Shown here in pieces: positions 1 to 9,583 of a stretch of 64,000 bases of DNA. The stretch covers positions 372,001 to 436,000 of the forward strand of contig NZ_QWDD01000001.1 in assembly GCF_003722355.1 (NCBI RefSeq), given 5' to 3'. Within the stretch, counting starts at the first letter, position 1, and each line of letters begins with the position of its first letter. The translations under genes and the position numbers were made by a program. The notes under the pieces were generated by a model. It ran no database searches and was not told the DNA's origin. It worked only from the letters and a program-made list of their open reading frames with translations. This stretch comes from Methylocystis hirsuta. Lineage in GTDB: Bacteria; Pseudomonadota; Alphaproteobacteria; Rhizobiales; Beijerinckiaceae.

Positions 1-1
1 C

Positions 2-1132
2 GACGAGCGCAAGGTCATCGCGCGGCGCGCCAGTTTCGAGCTGCCGCCGAACGGCGTGGTTAATCTTGGCGTCGGCGCGCCGGAAGGCATCGCCGCTGTC
101 GCCAACGAAGAAAAGATGACGCCCTACATCACGCTGACGACGGAAGCCGGAGCCATCGGCGGCGTGCTCGCGGCCGGGTCGAGCTTCGGGGCCGCGACCA
201 ACGCCGACGCGATCATTCAGCAGAACCAGCAGTTCGACTTCTATGACGGCGGCGGTCTCGACATGACCTGCCTCGGCATGGCCGAGTGCGACCTGCAGGG
301 CAACGTCAACACGTCGAAATTCGGCGGACGCCTCAACGGCTGCGGCGGCTTCATCAACATCAGCCAGAACGCGCGACTCGTCGTTTACGCCGGCACCTTC
401 ACCAATGGCGGGCTGCGCGTCGAAATCGCCGACGGCAAGGTGAACATTCTGCAGGAAGGCAGGAACAAGAAGTTCCTCAACGCCGTCGAGCAGATCACCT
501 TCTCCGGCAAATTCGCGCAAAAGCGCAAGCAGCCGGTCTATTACGTGACCGAGCGCTGCGTGTTCAAACTCGTCGATAAGGGGCTTGAACTGATCGAAGT
601 CGCGCCGGGGATCGATATCGACAAGGACATCCTGGCGCATATGGATTTCAAGCCCATCATCGAACACGCCGAACTGATGGATAAGCGCATCTTCATCGAC
701 GAGCCGATGGGGCTGCTCGCCGACCTGATCAATCTCAACATGTCCGACCGCGTCACCTACGACGCCGACCGCAACATCCTGTTCGTCAATCTCGAAGGCT
801 GGCACGCCCGCACCAAGAAGGACATCGACGATCTGCGCAAGACGCTGATCGAGGCGTCGGACAAGGTCGGCAAGCGCGTCAACTCGGTCGTCAATCACGA
901 CGGCTGGAAGATCAACGAGGCGCTCTACGACGATTACGCCGAAATGATCGACTATATGAGCCAGCGCTATTATCTGACGACGACCCGCTATGCGACGAGC
1001 GCCTTCGCGCGCCTGAAGATGAAGGAGGCGCTCTCCAAGCGCGGTCTGCAGCCGCATGTCTTCGAGCGGCGCGAGGCGGCGGAGAGCTTCCTCGAGGTCG
1101 TCAGCAAGGAAGAAGAAAAGGCCCCGGCGTAA
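2..1132 (+). CDS. Acyl-CoA:acetate/3-ketoacid CoA-transferase (YdiF-like), 5' truncated by window edge
   Basis: The reading frame is already open at base 2, so the 5' end lies outside the window. About 376 residues are visible, corresponding to the C-terminal part of the fused two-subunit (YdiF/acetoacetate:acetyl-CoA type) family I CoA-transferases. Such enzymes move CoA between short-chain acyl-CoAs and carboxylates in the cytosol through a glutamyl-CoA intermediate. The TTEAGAIGG stretch matches the catalytic-glutamate loop of the beta half, followed by the FGGRLNGCGGFINI and SGKFAQKRK-type segments of the family. The gene ends in TAA and is followed by a strong terminator-like hairpin. 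Family assignment is good; the substrate cannot be told. Confidence 0.85.
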   Translation, partial: DERKVIARRASFELPPNGVVNLGVGAPEGIAAVANEEKMTPYITLTTEAGAIGGVLAAGSSFGAATNADAIIQQNQQFDFYDGGGLDMTCLGMAECDLQGNVNTSKFGGRLNGCGGFINISQNARLVVYAGTFTNGGLRVEIADGKVNILQEGRNKKFLNAVEQITFSGKFAQKRKQPVYYVTERCVFKLVDKGLELIEVAPGIDIDKDILAHMDFKPIIEHAELMDKRIFIDEPMGLLADLINLNMSDRVTYDADRNILFVNLEGWHARTKKDIDDLRKTLIEASDKVGKRVNSVVNHDGWKINEALYDDYAEMIDYMSQRYYLTTTRYATSAFARLKMKEALSKRGLQPHVFERREAAESFLEVVSKEEEKAPA

Positions 1133-1234
1133 CCCGGCCCGGCGGCTATTTCCGAGCCTTGAAAGGCGAGGGGCCGACGTCGCCTTCGGCTTCCGCCCGG
1201 AACCCTGCCCCTTTAGCGGCTGGAAAATAAAACA

Positions 1235-1270
1235 GGCCCCGTGGCGTAGAGCTCACGGGGCCGTTTGCTT
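1235..1270 (+). terminator. Rho-independent terminator after the CoA-transferase gene
   Basis: A perfect 9-bp inverted repeat (GGCCCCGTG at 1235-1243, CACGGGGCC at 1254-1262) with a 10-base loop is followed by GTTTGCTTCTC. It lies about 100 bases past the CoA-transferase stop. The T-tract is short and interrupted, so efficiency is uncertain. Confidence 0.7.
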
Positions 1271-1667
1271 CTCTCGGAAGCTAGTCTGGATTGTCCAGTC
1301 CATGATCGGGCGCCCGATGCTTGGCCTTTGCGTTCGGCCGCCCGGAAGATTGTCGATTTGTCTCAGAGGATGGACGGATCAAGCAGCTGCTCCTGATCGC
1401 CCAGTGACCGGAACCAAACGCCGGTCAATCGGTATGACCCGGTGGCGTCATGCTCCTCTCGCAACACTGTTGCTCGGTTCGGCCCATCAACAGGGGGTTT
1501 CTGAGCCTATCCTGGATCGCGTTCGCATCGAGGTCCCGCCCGAGCGAGTCTGCCGATCATGCTGTCAGATCGACAGGTGCGATGTAACAAAAGATGAACC
1601 TGGTTTGGGATTCGGTCAAGAGCATTCCGTCGTCTAAAAACGGCGACCGTGGTTGCGCCCGGTAAAT
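1271..1667. other. Intergenic stretch with no recognised gene
   Basis: About 400 bases between the terminator and the promoter of the methionine operon. No open frame here has family-like composition; an apparent 193-codon plus-strand frame crossing it overlaps the real CoA-transferase gene and looks random. I saw no tRNA fold and no riboswitch consensus that I recognise, including SAM-type motifs. It could hold a small RNA or a decayed gene. Confidence 0.5.
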
Positions 1668-1697
1668 TTGACGTATATAGATATCTTTATGTCTAAC
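1668..1697 (+). promoter_or_regulatory. Candidate promoter and palindromic operator of the regulator-metF-metH operon
   Basis: A near-perfect 16-bp palindrome, ATATAGATATCTTTAT (1675-1690, 7 of 8 base pairs), has AGATATCT at its centre. A -35-like TTGACG lies at 1668-1673, and a weak -10-like TCTAAC at 1692-1697 sits 18 bases further on. The palindrome overlaps the first ATG of the ArsR-type gene downstream, as expected of an autoregulatory ArsR-family operator. The assignment is inference from position and symmetry. Confidence 0.5.
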
Positions 1698-2717
1698 GCA
1701 GAAATCAGGAAGTCCGTCGCCACATTGGCCCTCGACCCGACGCTTGCGGCGCTGAACGCCGCTGGAGAGGAGACGCGCCTGCGTCTTCTGGCGTTGCTTG
1801 CCCAGTCGGAGCTGACGGTGAGCGAGGTTGTGGCGATCCTGGGCCAGTCTCAGCCGCGCGTCTCGCGCCATCTTAAGCTCCTCGTCGAGGCTGGCCTCGT
1901 CGAGCGCCGCCGCGAAGGGGCGTGGGCCTTTTTCCGTCTGTCGCCGGCCGGCCCGGCGGGCGCCCTCGCGCGCGCCATTGTCGGTTGGCTCGAGGCTGAC
2001 GACGCGCTTCTCGCCGGCGATCGCGCCAGACTCGCTCAGGTGCGCCAGGCGCGCGCCGAGAACGCCGCGCGTTATTTCGCCGCGCATGCCGAGGAGTGGG
2101 ACCGCATTCGCGCGCTGCACGTCCCCGAGGAGAGCGTCGAGGAGGCGATGCGCGAGGTCGTGGGCGAGAGACCGGTGCGCAATCTGCTCGATCTCGGCGC
2201 CGGCGCCGGACGGATGCTGGAGCTGTTCGCGCCCCAGGCCGAACGCGCCGTCGGCGTCGATCTTTCCTCCGCCATGCTCGGCGTCGCGCGCGGCCGTCTC
2301 GAAGCGACCGGCTTCGACAATGTGCAGCTGCGCCAGGGCGACATCTACGCGCTGCCGATCGAGCGCAACTCCATCGACCTCGCGATCATGCATCAGGTTC
2401 TGCATTTTCTCGACGATCCAGGCCGCGCCCTGCGCGAGGCGGCGCGGGTGCTCGCGCCCGGCGGCCGTCTGCTGGTCGTCGACTTTGCCCCGCATCAGGA
2501 AGAGACGCTGCGCGACAAGCACGCCCATCGCCGCCTCGGCTTTTCCGACGCTGAAATCACCGGATTGCTCGCGCAAGCCGGCCTCGACATTGTTCAACGC
2601 CGGCAACTGGCGCCCGACCCTCGCGAAGGCGCCAAGCTCACCGTGTCCTTGTGGCTGGCGCGCGATCCGCGCGTCATCGCCGATCCCATTCCCGCAGCAT
2701 CTTATGAGACAGCCTGA
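1689..2717 (+). CDS. ArsR-family regulator fused to a SAM-dependent methyltransferase domain (SahR-like)
   Basis: About residues 20-95 form an ArsR winged helix (TVSEVVAILGQSQPRVSRHLK recognition region). About residues 165-290 form a class I methyltransferase fold with the SAM loop LLDLGAGAGRM and the acidic VGVDLSSAM strand. The gene overlaps metF by one base (TGATG), so it is the first gene of a metF-metH operon. The arrangement resembles SahR-type control of the methionine/SAM cycle by S-adenosylhomocysteine; the methyltransferase fold probably senses a ligand, but this is inference. The start is uncertain: ATG 1689 lies inside a palindrome and has no ribosome binding site, while TTG 1725 lies 12 bases after AGGAAG. 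Confidence 0.8.
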   Translation: MSNAEIRKSVATLALDPTLAALNAAGEETRLRLLALLAQSELTVSEVVAILGQSQPRVSRHLKLLVEAGLVERRREGAWAFFRLSPAGPAGALARAIVGWLEADDALLAGDRARLAQVRQARAENAARYFAAHAEEWDRIRALHVPEESVEEAMREVVGERPVRNLLDLGAGAGRMLELFAPQAERAVGVDLSSAMLGVARGRLEATGFDNVQLRQGDIYALPIERNSIDLAIMHQVLHFLDDPGRALREAARVLAPGGRLLVVDFAPHQEETLRDKHAHRRLGFSDAEITGLLAQAGLDIVQRRQLAPDPREGAKLTVSLWLARDPRVIADPIPAASYETA

Positions 2718-3616
2718 TGTTTAACGCTCTTCATCCCACGGCGTCGCCCAACCAATTTACGATCTCCTATGAATTCTTCCCGCCCAAGACGCCGGAGATG
2801 GAGACGCAACTCTGGCAGACGATCAATCGGCTGGCGGCGCTCAAACCGCATTTCGTCTCCGTCACCTATGGCGCGGGCGGCACCACCCGCGAGCGCACCC
2901 ATTCGATCGTCGCGCGCATCGTGCGCGAGACCGAGATGAAGCCGGCCGCGCATCTCACCTGCGTTTCCGCCGCGCGCGAAGACGTCGACGCGATCCTGCG
3001 CGACTATTGGGACGCCGGCGTTCGCCATATCGTGGCGCTGCGCGGCGATCCGCCGACAGGCGTAGGGTCGAAATTCGAGGCGCATCCGAAGGGCTACGCC
3101 ACGTCGACCGATCTCGTGAGCGGCATTCGTCGGATCGCGGATTTTGAGATTTCCGTGTCGACCTATCCCGAAGGCCATCCGGAAAGCGCCTCGATCGAAC
3201 AGGATCTCGACGCGCTTCAGGCGAAGGTCGACGCCGGCGCGACACGCGCCATCACGCAGTTCTTCTTCGACAATGACGTCTACTTCAGGTTCCTCGACAA
3301 GGCCCGCGGGCGAGGGATTACGATTCCGATCGTTCCCGGCATCATGCCGATCCGCAATTTCAAACAGGTCGCCGGCTTCGCGCAAAAGGCCGGGGCGAGC
3401 GTGCCGCGTTGGCTCGCCGAGCGCTTCGACGGACTGGACGAAGACCCGGAGACTCGCGCGCTCATCGCCGCCACGACGGCCGTCGAGCAGGTGATGAGCC
3501 TGGCGCGCGCCGGCGTCAATGAATTCCACTTCTACACCAATAATCGCGCCGACCTCGTCTTCGCCATTTGCCATTTGCTTGGCGTGCGTCCCGTTCGTGA
3601 AAGGGCCATCGCATGA
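2717..3616 (+). CDS. metF: Methylenetetrahydrofolate reductase [NAD(P)H]
   Basis: The 299-residue cytosolic FAD enzyme reduces 5,10-methylene-THF to 5-methyl-THF, the methyl donor for MetH encoded next. The N-terminal signature YEFFPPKT (about residues 15-22), the folate-binding region with [14 protein letters not shown], and [10 protein letters not shown] are all present, and length is normal for the family. The ATG overlaps the stop of the regulator gene (TGATG), and its own TGA overlaps the metH ATG (ATGA), so the three genes look translationally coupled. No oddity was seen. Confidence 0.97.
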   Translation: MFNALHPTASPNQFTISYEFFPPKTPEMETQLWQTINRLAALKPHFVSVTYGAGGTTRERTHSIVARIVRETEMKPAAHLTCVSAAREDVDAILRDYWDAGVRHIVALRGDPPTGVGSKFEAHPKGYATSTDLVSGIRRIADFEISVSTYPEGHPESASIEQDLDALQAKVDAGATRAITQFFFDNDVYFRFLDKARGRGITIPIVPGIMPIRNFKQVAGFAQKAGASVPRWLAERFDGLDEDPETRALIAATTAVEQVMSLARAGVNEFHFYTNNRADLVFAICHLLGVRPVRERAIA

Positions 3617-6600
3617 GTTTCGAAAAAGCTTACGGCCCCAAAATTCTCCAGAGTTTGGAAGAAGCCGCGTCGCGCCGAATCCTCATTCTCGACGGCGCCA
3701 TGGGCACGATGATCCAGCGCCACAAGTTTGAGGAGACCGACTTCCGCGGCGCGCGCTTCACAGATCACGCCAAGGACTTGCGCGGCAACAACGACCTGCT
3801 GACGCTGACGCAGCCCGACGCGATCAAGGCGATTCATGTCGCCTATCTCGACGCCGGCGCCGACATCATCGAGACCAATACGTTTTCGTCGACGACCATC
3901 GCTCAAGCCGACTACGGGCTCGAACATCTCGCCTTCGAACTCAATTGCGAGGGCGCGCGGCTGGCGCGCGCGGCCGCCGACGAAGTCGCGGCGAAGACCG
4001 GCGTGCGCCGTTTCGTGGCGGGTTCGCTCGGCCCAACCAATCGCACCGCGTCGATCTCGCCCGACGTGTCGAACCCGGGCTTTCGCGCCGTCACCTTCGA
4101 CGAGCTGCGCGCCGCCTATAAGGAGGCCGCGCTTGGCCTCATCGACGGCGGCGCCGACATTCTTCTCGTCGAAACCGTCTTCGATACGCTGAACGCCAAG
4201 GCGGCGCTCTATGCGCTCGAAGACGCGTTCGACGAGGTCGGAACCCGTTTTCCGATCATGATTTCCGGCACGATCACCGATCTTTCGGGCAGGACGCTGT
4301 CGGGTCAGACGGCGGTCGCCTTCTGGAATTCGCTCGCCCACGCCAAGCCGTTTTCGATCGGCTTCAACTGCGCGCTCGGCGCCCGCGAGATGCGTCAGCA
4401 TATCGCCGAGATCGGCCGCGTCGCCGACACGCGCGTCTGCGCCTTCCCCAACGCCGGCCTCCCCAATGAATTCGGGCTTTACGACGAAAGCCCCGAATAT
4501 ATGGCGGAGCTCGTCGGCGAATTCGCGACCGCCGGTCTCGTTAATGTGCTTGGCGGCTGCTGCGGCACGACGCCGGACCATATCGCCGCGATCGCCGGCG
4601 CCGTGAAGGGCGTCGCCCCGCGCGCGATTCCGACGATCGAGCCGATGCTGCGTCTTTCTGGATTGGAGCCCTTCACGCTGACGAAGGACATTCCCTTCGT
4701 CAATGTCGGCGAGCGCACCAACGTCACCGGTTCGGCGAAGTTTCGCAAGCTCATCACCAACGGCGACTATGCCGCGGCGCTGGACGTCGCGCGCGATCAG
4801 GTGGCGAACGGCGCGCAGGTCATCGACGTCAATATGGACGAAGGCCTGCTCGATTCCGAACGCGCCATGGTGGAATTCCTCAACCTCGTCGCCGCCGAGC
4901 CCGACATCGCTCGCGTGCCGGTGATGGTCGATTCATCCAAATTCGCGGTGATTGAAGCCGGCCTGAAATGTCTGCAGGGCAAGGGGGTCGTCAATTCGAT
5001 CTCGATGAAGGAAGGCGAAGAGAAATTCATCGCCGACGCGCAAAAGGTGCGCCGATATGGCGCCGCCGTCGTCGTCATGGCCTTCGATGAAAAGGGCCAG
5101 GCCGACACGCTCAAACGCAAGACCGAGATTTGCGTGCGGGCCTATAAAATCTTGACCGACATCGTCGGCTTTCCGCCGCAAGACATTATCTTCGATCCCA
5201 ATATTTTCGCGGTCGCGACCGGCATCGATGAGCATGAAAACTACGGCGTCGACTTCATCGAGGCGACGCGCGTCATCAAGCGCGATCTGCCGCATGTGCA
5301 TGTGTCGGGCGGCGTGTCGAACCTGTCCTTCTCATTCCGCGGCAATGAACCCGTGCGCGAAGCGATGCATTCGGTGTTCCTCTATCACGCCATCCAGGCA
5401 GGCATGGATATGGGCATCGTCAACGCCGGCCAGCTTGCGGTCTATGGCGAGATTGATCCCGAACTGCGCGAGCTGTGCGAAGACGTCGTCTTGAATCGCC
5501 GCAAGGATTCGACCGAGCGCCTCGTGGAATTGGCTGAAAAGTTCAAGGGCGCGGCTGGCAAGACCCAGGAAAAGGACGCCGCCTGGCGCGACAACACCGT
5601 CGAGAAGCGTCTCGAATATGCGCTGGTGAACGGCGTCACCGATTACGTCGAGGCGGATGTGGAAGAGGCGCGTCAGCGCTCCACGCGGCCGCTTGACGTC
5701 ATCGAAGGCCCGCTGATGACCGGAATGAATGTCGTCGGCGATCTCTTTGGCACGGGCAAGATGTTCCTGCCGCAGGTCGTCAAATCGGCGCGCGTGATGA
5801 AACAGGCGGTGGCCTATCTCATGCCGTTCATGGAGGCCGACAAGAGCGAACGCTCCACCGCCGGCAAAATCCTATTGGCGACGGTCAAGGGCGACGTTCA
5901 CGACATCGGCAAGAATATCGTCGGCGTTGTGCTCGGCTGCAACAATTTCGAGGTGATCGACCTTGGCGTCATGACGCCCTGCGCGAAAATTCTGGAAGTC
6001 GCCAAGAAGGAAAAGGTCGATCTCATCGGTCTTTCCGGCCTCATTACGCCGTCGCTCGACGAGATGTGCTTCGTCGCCTCTGAGCTCGAGCGCGAAGGTC
6101 TCGACACGCCGCTCCTCATCGGCGGCGCGACGACAAGCCGCGTGCATACGGCGGTGAAGATCAGTCCCAATTATCGTCGCGGCCAGGCGGTCTATGTCAC
6201 CGACGCGAGCCGCGCGGTTGGCGTCGCGCAGGCGCTCGTCTCCGACAAATCGCGCCCCGATTATGTCGCGCAGACGCGCGCCGAATATGAACGCCTCGCG
6301 GAGGCGCATGCCCGCGCGCAGGCCGACAAGCTGCGGGTGCCGCTCGCGCAGGCGCGCGCCAACGCCTATAAAATCGACTGGACGGCCTATGAGCCGCCGA
6401 AGCCCTCCTTCAGCGGCGCGCGCGCCTTTGCGAGCTACGACGTCGGCGAACTCGTTCCCTACATCGACTGGACGCCGTTCTTCCAGACCTGGGAATTCAA
6501 GGGGCGCTACCCGTCGCTGCTCGACGACCCCGAGCGTGGCGAGGCGGCGCGCACGCTGTATGACGACGCCCGCGCCATGCTGAAGCGGATTGTCGAGGAG

Positions 6601-7335
6601 CGCTGGTTCACGCCGAAAGCCGTTATCGGCTTCTGGCCGGCGAATGCCATCGGCGACGACATCGCGCTCTACAATGGCGAGTCGCGCAATGAGCGGATCG
6701 CGACGCTGCACACCTTGCGCCAGCAATTGCAAAAGCGCGACGGCAAGGCCAATCTCGCGCTCGCCGATTTCATCGCGCCCAAGGAGAGCGGCAAGGCGGA
6801 TTATGTCGGCGCCTTCGTCGTCACCGCCGGCGCGGAAGAAGAAAAGATCGCCGCCCGCTACGCCCGCGCCAATGACGACTATGGCTCGATCATGGTCAAG
6901 GCGCTCGCCGACCGCATCGCGGAAGCTTTCGCCGAGCGCATGCATGAGCGCGTGCGCAAAGAGTTTTGGGGCTATGCGCATGAGGAGGATTTCGCGCCAG
7001 ATGCATTGGCCGGCGAGCCCTATGCCGGCATTCGCCCGGCGCCCGGCTATCCGGCGCAGCCCGATCACACCGAAAAGGCGACGATCTTCGATCTGCTCAA
7101 TGTCGAAAAACGCACCGGCGTGAAGCTGACCGAAAGTTACGCCATGACGCCGGCCGCTTCCGTCAGCGGGCTCTATCTGGCGCATCCGAGCGCGCATTAC
7201 TTCGGCGTCGCCAAGATCGAGCGCGACCAGATCGAAGATTACGCCCGCCGCAAGGGCATGGAGGCGCGCGAGGTCGAACGCTGGCTCGCGCCGATCTTGA
7301 ACTACGCGCCCGTCGCCGCGGAAGCGGCGGAGTGA
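3613..7335 (+). CDS. metH: Cobalamin-dependent methionine synthase
   Basis: This 1240-residue enzyme transfers the methyl group of 5-methyl-THF to homocysteine through cobalamin. The modules appear in the usual order. The homocysteine domain (about 1-330) begins with LILDGAMGT and keeps the zinc cysteines in GFNCALG (near 252) and GGCCGTTP (near 316-317). Next come the pterin-binding domain (about 360-620), the helical cap plus B12 domain with the lower-ligand motif DVHDIGKN (near 761-768), and the C-terminal SAM-reactivation domain (about 910-1240) with RPAPGYP. It is full length and co-transcribed with metF. It implies that the cell makes or imports B12. Confidence 0.98.
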   Translation: MSFEKAYGPKILQSLEEAASRRILILDGAMGTMIQRHKFEETDFRGARFTDHAKDLRGNNDLLTLTQPDAIKAIHVAYLDAGADIIETNTFSSTTIAQADYGLEHLAFELNCEGARLARAAADEVAAKTGVRRFVAGSLGPTNRTASISPDVSNPGFRAVTFDELRAAYKEAALGLIDGGADILLVETVFDTLNAKAALYALEDAFDEVGTRFPIMISGTITDLSGRTLSGQTAVAFWNSLAHAKPFSIGFNCALGAREMRQHIAEIGRVADTRVCAFPNAGLPNEFGLYDESPEYMAELVGEFATAGLVNVLGGCCGTTPDHIAAIAGAVKGVAPRAIPTIEPMLRLSGLEPFTLTKDIPFVNVGERTNVTGSAKFRKLITNGDYAAALDVARDQVANGAQVIDVNMDEGLLDSERAMVEFLNLVAAEPDIARVPVMVDSSKFAVIEAGLKCLQGKGVVNSISMKEGEEKFIADAQKVRRYGAAVVVMAFDEKGQADTLKRKTEICVRAYKILTDIVGFPPQDIIFDPNIFAVATGIDEHENYGVDFIEATRVIKRDLPHVHVSGGVSNLSFSFRGNEPVREAMHSVFLYHAIQAGMDMGIVNAGQLAVYGEIDPELRELCEDVVLNRRKDSTERLVELAEKFKGAAGKTQEKDAAWRDNTVEKRLEYALVNGVTDYVEADVEEARQRSTRPLDVIEGPLMTGMNVVGDLFGTGKMFLPQVVKSARVMKQAVAYLMPFMEADKSERSTAGKILLATVKGDVHDIGKNIVGVVLGCNNFEVIDLGVMTPCAKILEVAKKEKVDLIGLSGLITPSLDEMCFVASELEREGLDTPLLIGGATTSRVHTAVKISPNYRRGQAVYVTDASRAVGVAQALVSDKSRPDYVAQTRAEYERLAEAHARAQADKLRVPLAQARANAYKIDWTAYEPPKPSFSGARAFASYDVGELVPYIDWTPFFQTWEFKGRYPSLLDDPERGEAARTLYDDARAMLKRIVEERWFTPKAVIGFWPANAIGDDIALYNGESRNERIATLHTLRQQLQKRDGKANLALADFIAPKESGKADYVGAFVVTAGAEEEKIAARYARANDDYGSIMVKALADRIAEAFAERMHERVRKEFWGYAHEEDFAPDALAGEPYAGIRPAPGYPAQPDHTEKATIFDLLNVEKRTGVKLTESYAMTPAASVSGLYLAHPSAHYFGVAKIERDQIEDYARRKGMEAREVERWLAPILNYAPVAAEAAE

Positions 7336-7352
7336 TATGGAATCGATTGGCC

Positions 7353-7462
7353 TGTCATTCCCGGCAGGCCGAAGGCCTGACCGGGAATCTAGAGCCAATT
7401 CAAGAACGCTGACGTATTTCTGGATTCCCGATCGCTTCGCAAGCGAAGCGTCGGGAATGACA
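7353..7462. repeat. 110-bp palindromic intergenic repeat (REP/MITE-like)
   Basis: The element is bounded by an 11-bp inverted repeat, TGTCATTCCCG at 7353-7363 and CGGGAATGACA at 7452-7462. Inside are two further hairpins, AGGCC-GA-AGGCCT and GATCGCTTCG-CA-AGCGAAGCGTC. It carries no open frame. A diverged relative lies at 53511-53607. It resembles the non-autonomous palindromic repeats common in Rhizobiales genomes. Confidence 0.75.
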
Positions 7463-7487
7463 TCCGAACTGTCCAAGCGGATTCAGC

Positions 7488-7940
7488 ATGACAGGCGCCT
7501 CGGACGATCCTTGCGATCTTGCCCGCTTCGTCGCGGCGCAGAAACCGGTTTACGCTCAGGCGTCGGCGGAGCTCGCCGCCGGCCGCAAACGCACACACTG
7601 GATGTGGTTCGTTTTTCCGCAGCTTGAAGGGCTTGGCGCGAGCGCCATGGCGCAGCGCTACGCCATCCGCTCGCTCGCCGAGGCGCACGCCTATCTCGCG
7701 CATCCTCTGTTGGGCGCGCGGCTGAAGGAATGCGTCGAACTCGTCAACAAGGTCGAGGGACGCAGCGCGCATGAAATCTTCGGCTCTCCCGACGATTTGA
7801 AGTTTCATTCGTCAATGACTCTGTTTGCGGCCGCCGCGCCGCAAGAGCCGCTCTTCACTGAGGCCCTGCGCAAATATTTCGCCGGCCGCCGCGATCCATT
7901 GACCCTCGCAAAATTAAGCGCCTCGCTCGGATATGGATGA
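7488..7940 (+). CDS. DUF1810 family protein
   Basis: A 150-residue protein of the DUF1810 family, whose function is unknown. Recognisable family segments are the N-terminal DPCDLARFVAAQKPVYAQA, the THWMWFVFPQLEGLG motif, the SLAEAHAYLAHPLLGARL helix, and the C-terminal DDLKFHSSMTLFA region with DPLT. Length is normal and no signal peptide is seen, so it is probably cytosolic. Its last ~100 bases are repeated in diverged form 1.6 kb downstream, beyond the multicopper oxidase gene. Confidence 0.88.
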   Translation: MTGASDDPCDLARFVAAQKPVYAQASAELAAGRKRTHWMWFVFPQLEGLGASAMAQRYAIRSLAEAHAYLAHPLLGARLKECVELVNKVEGRSAHEIFGSPDDLKFHSSMTLFAAAAPQEPLFTEALRKYFAGRRDPLTLAKLSASLGYG

Positions 7941-7979
7941 ATCTGCCTCGCGTAAGGATCCTTCGAACAGGTGACCGTC

Positions 7980-9407
7980 ATGCTGTCACGTCGATCTGCG
8001 TTGCTTGCTGCTTTTTCTGCCTGCGTCACCTTACCTCATCGCTCGTGGGCGCAGCCAACCTCAGTCCCTGTGGGGGAAAAGCCCGATACCGTCACGATCC
8101 TCCGCGTCAAGCGGCGCAACATCGAAGTGAACGGAAAAGCGGCGTCGGTGCTCGGCATTCGCCAACCGGATGGCGCGCCGGGGCTTGTCACTGAAGTGGG
8201 AAGGCGGTTCCGCGTTCGCGTCGACAATGAACTCGATGCGCCTACCCTTATCCATTGGCACGGCTTGACGCCTCCCTGGCGCCAGGATGGCGTGCCCGGC
8301 ATTTCCGGGCCGCCGATCTCGCCGGGCGCCAGCGCCGAATACGACTTCCCGCTGCGTTTCGGGGGCACGTTCTGGATGCATTCGCACGAGGGCCTGCAAG
8401 AACAATATCTGCTCGCCGCCCCGCTCATTATTCGCGACGGGCGCAACGCGCCGGGTCAGCAGGAAGTGACGATTATGCTGGCGGATTTTAGCTTCACGCC
8501 GGCCGCGCAAATTTACGCGGAGTTGCGGAAGAAAGGCGCCACGCTCAGTTCCCGGTCCGCAGAGGCAGGAACGGCGAACGAAGACCAAGTTCGAAGGCCG
8601 GTCCTAAATGACGTAAGGTATGACGCGTTCCTCGCCAACGACCGTACGCTCGCCGACCCGGAAACAATCCGCGTGGAGCCCGGCGAGCCGGTTCTGCTGC
8701 GCGTCATCAACAGTTCGTGTATGAGCGCATATCACGTCGATCTCGGCGCGCTTAGTGGCGACCTTGTCGCAGTTGATGGATTTAGCGTGCGCCCAGTTTC
8801 GGGACAGCGCTTTCCGATCGCGGTCGCTCAGCGCCTCGACATCCTCATCAAAGTTCCGCGCGGTCCCGCCGCCTTTCCCCTGCTTGCGATTTTGGAAGGC
8901 GAGCGTCGACAGACCGGCGTGATCCTTGTTGCAGGACGCGCTCCGGTAACCCGCATTCCAGAAATAGCGCCGACGCCATCGCCAGCGCTTACCCTCGACC
9001 TAGAAAGGCGGCTGCGCGCGACGAAGCCGCTCGTCAAGCGCAAGCCGGACCGGATTCATCACATCGACCTGACCGGCGACATGAACGGATATGTCTGGTC
9101 GATCAACGGCGTTGTTTGGAACAAGGACGTTCCGCCCTTGCCTGTTGCAGAGGGGGAGCGCGTCGAGTTCGTTCTCAGGAATAAGACGCTCATGCCTCAC
9201 CCGATGCATCTCCACGGGCACCAGTTCCAAGTGGTGGAGATCGATGGCAAGCGGTTTTCGGGAGCGGTGCGCGACACCATTCTAGTGACGCCTGGGGGGC
9301 GGGTCGTCATCGCATTCGACGCGAACAACCCCGGCTGGTGGGCTTTTCACTGTCATCTCCTGTACCATCAGGCCGCCGGCATGTTCGCTACGGTGCGTTA
9401 CATATGA
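7980..9407 (+). CDS. Tat-exported multicopper oxidase
   Basis: This 475-residue three-domain cupredoxin oxidase has all four copper-ligand clusters: HWHG (IHWHGLTPP), HSHEG, HPMHLHGHQF, and HCHLLYHQAAGM with the axial Met. It should oxidise a substrate such as Cu(I), Mn(II) or phenolics and reduce oxygen to water in the periplasm. The N-terminus MLSRRSALLAAFSACVTL is a twin-arginine signal. I chose ATG 7980 because AGGTGA lies seven bases upstream; GTG 7971 is an in-frame alternative. The gene sits between the DUF1810 gene and a diverged copy of that gene's 3' end, which suggests a duplication or insertion. The substrate cannot be predicted. Confidence 0.9.
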   Translation: MLSRRSALLAAFSACVTLPHRSWAQPTSVPVGEKPDTVTILRVKRRNIEVNGKAASVLGIRQPDGAPGLVTEVGRRFRVRVDNELDAPTLIHWHGLTPPWRQDGVPGISGPPISPGASAEYDFPLRFGGTFWMHSHEGLQEQYLLAAPLIIRDGRNAPGQQEVTIMLADFSFTPAAQIYAELRKKGATLSSRSAEAGTANEDQVRRPVLNDVRYDAFLANDRTLADPETIRVEPGEPVLLRVINSSCMSAYHVDLGALSGDLVAVDGFSVRPVSGQRFPIAVAQRLDILIKVPRGPAAFPLLAILEGERRQTGVILVAGRAPVTRIPEIAPTPSPALTLDLERRLRATKPLVKRKPDRIHHIDLTGDMNGYVWSINGVVWNKDVPPLPVAEGERVEFVLRNKTLMPHPMHLHGHQFQVVEIDGKRFSGAVRDTILVTPGGRVVIAFDANNPGWWAFHCHLLYHQAAGMFATVRYI

Positions 9408-9430
9408 CGCCGCTGACCCGAGATAATCTC

Positions 9431-9535
9431 ATGACCTCGTTTGCCGCGGCGGCGCCGCAAGAGCCGCTCTTTGCCGAAGCCCTGCACAAATATTTCGCCG
9501 GCCGGCGCGATCCCTTGACCCTGGCAAAATTATAA
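9431..9535 (+). pseudogene. Partial copy of the DUF1810 3' end
   Basis: About 102 bases encode a 34-residue stretch (from FAAAAPQEPLFAEAL to DPLTLAKL) matching residues 110-143 of the DUF1810 protein. By eye I count about 14 differences from 7816-7917, mostly synonymous, so the copy is not recent. It ends in TAA and lacks the rest of the gene. An ATG opens it, but independent translation is unlikely. Confidence 0.8.
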
Positions 9536-9583
9536 GTTTCGTTGAAATCGATGCGCCGAGAGTGGGCGCTATTCGGAGTTCTA

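Noticed and set aside
5872..7476. 534-codon minus-strand open frame
   Set aside because: It lies antisense to the 3' half of metH and is rich in Arg and Gly as expected of a shadow of GC-rich coding DNA; no family motif.
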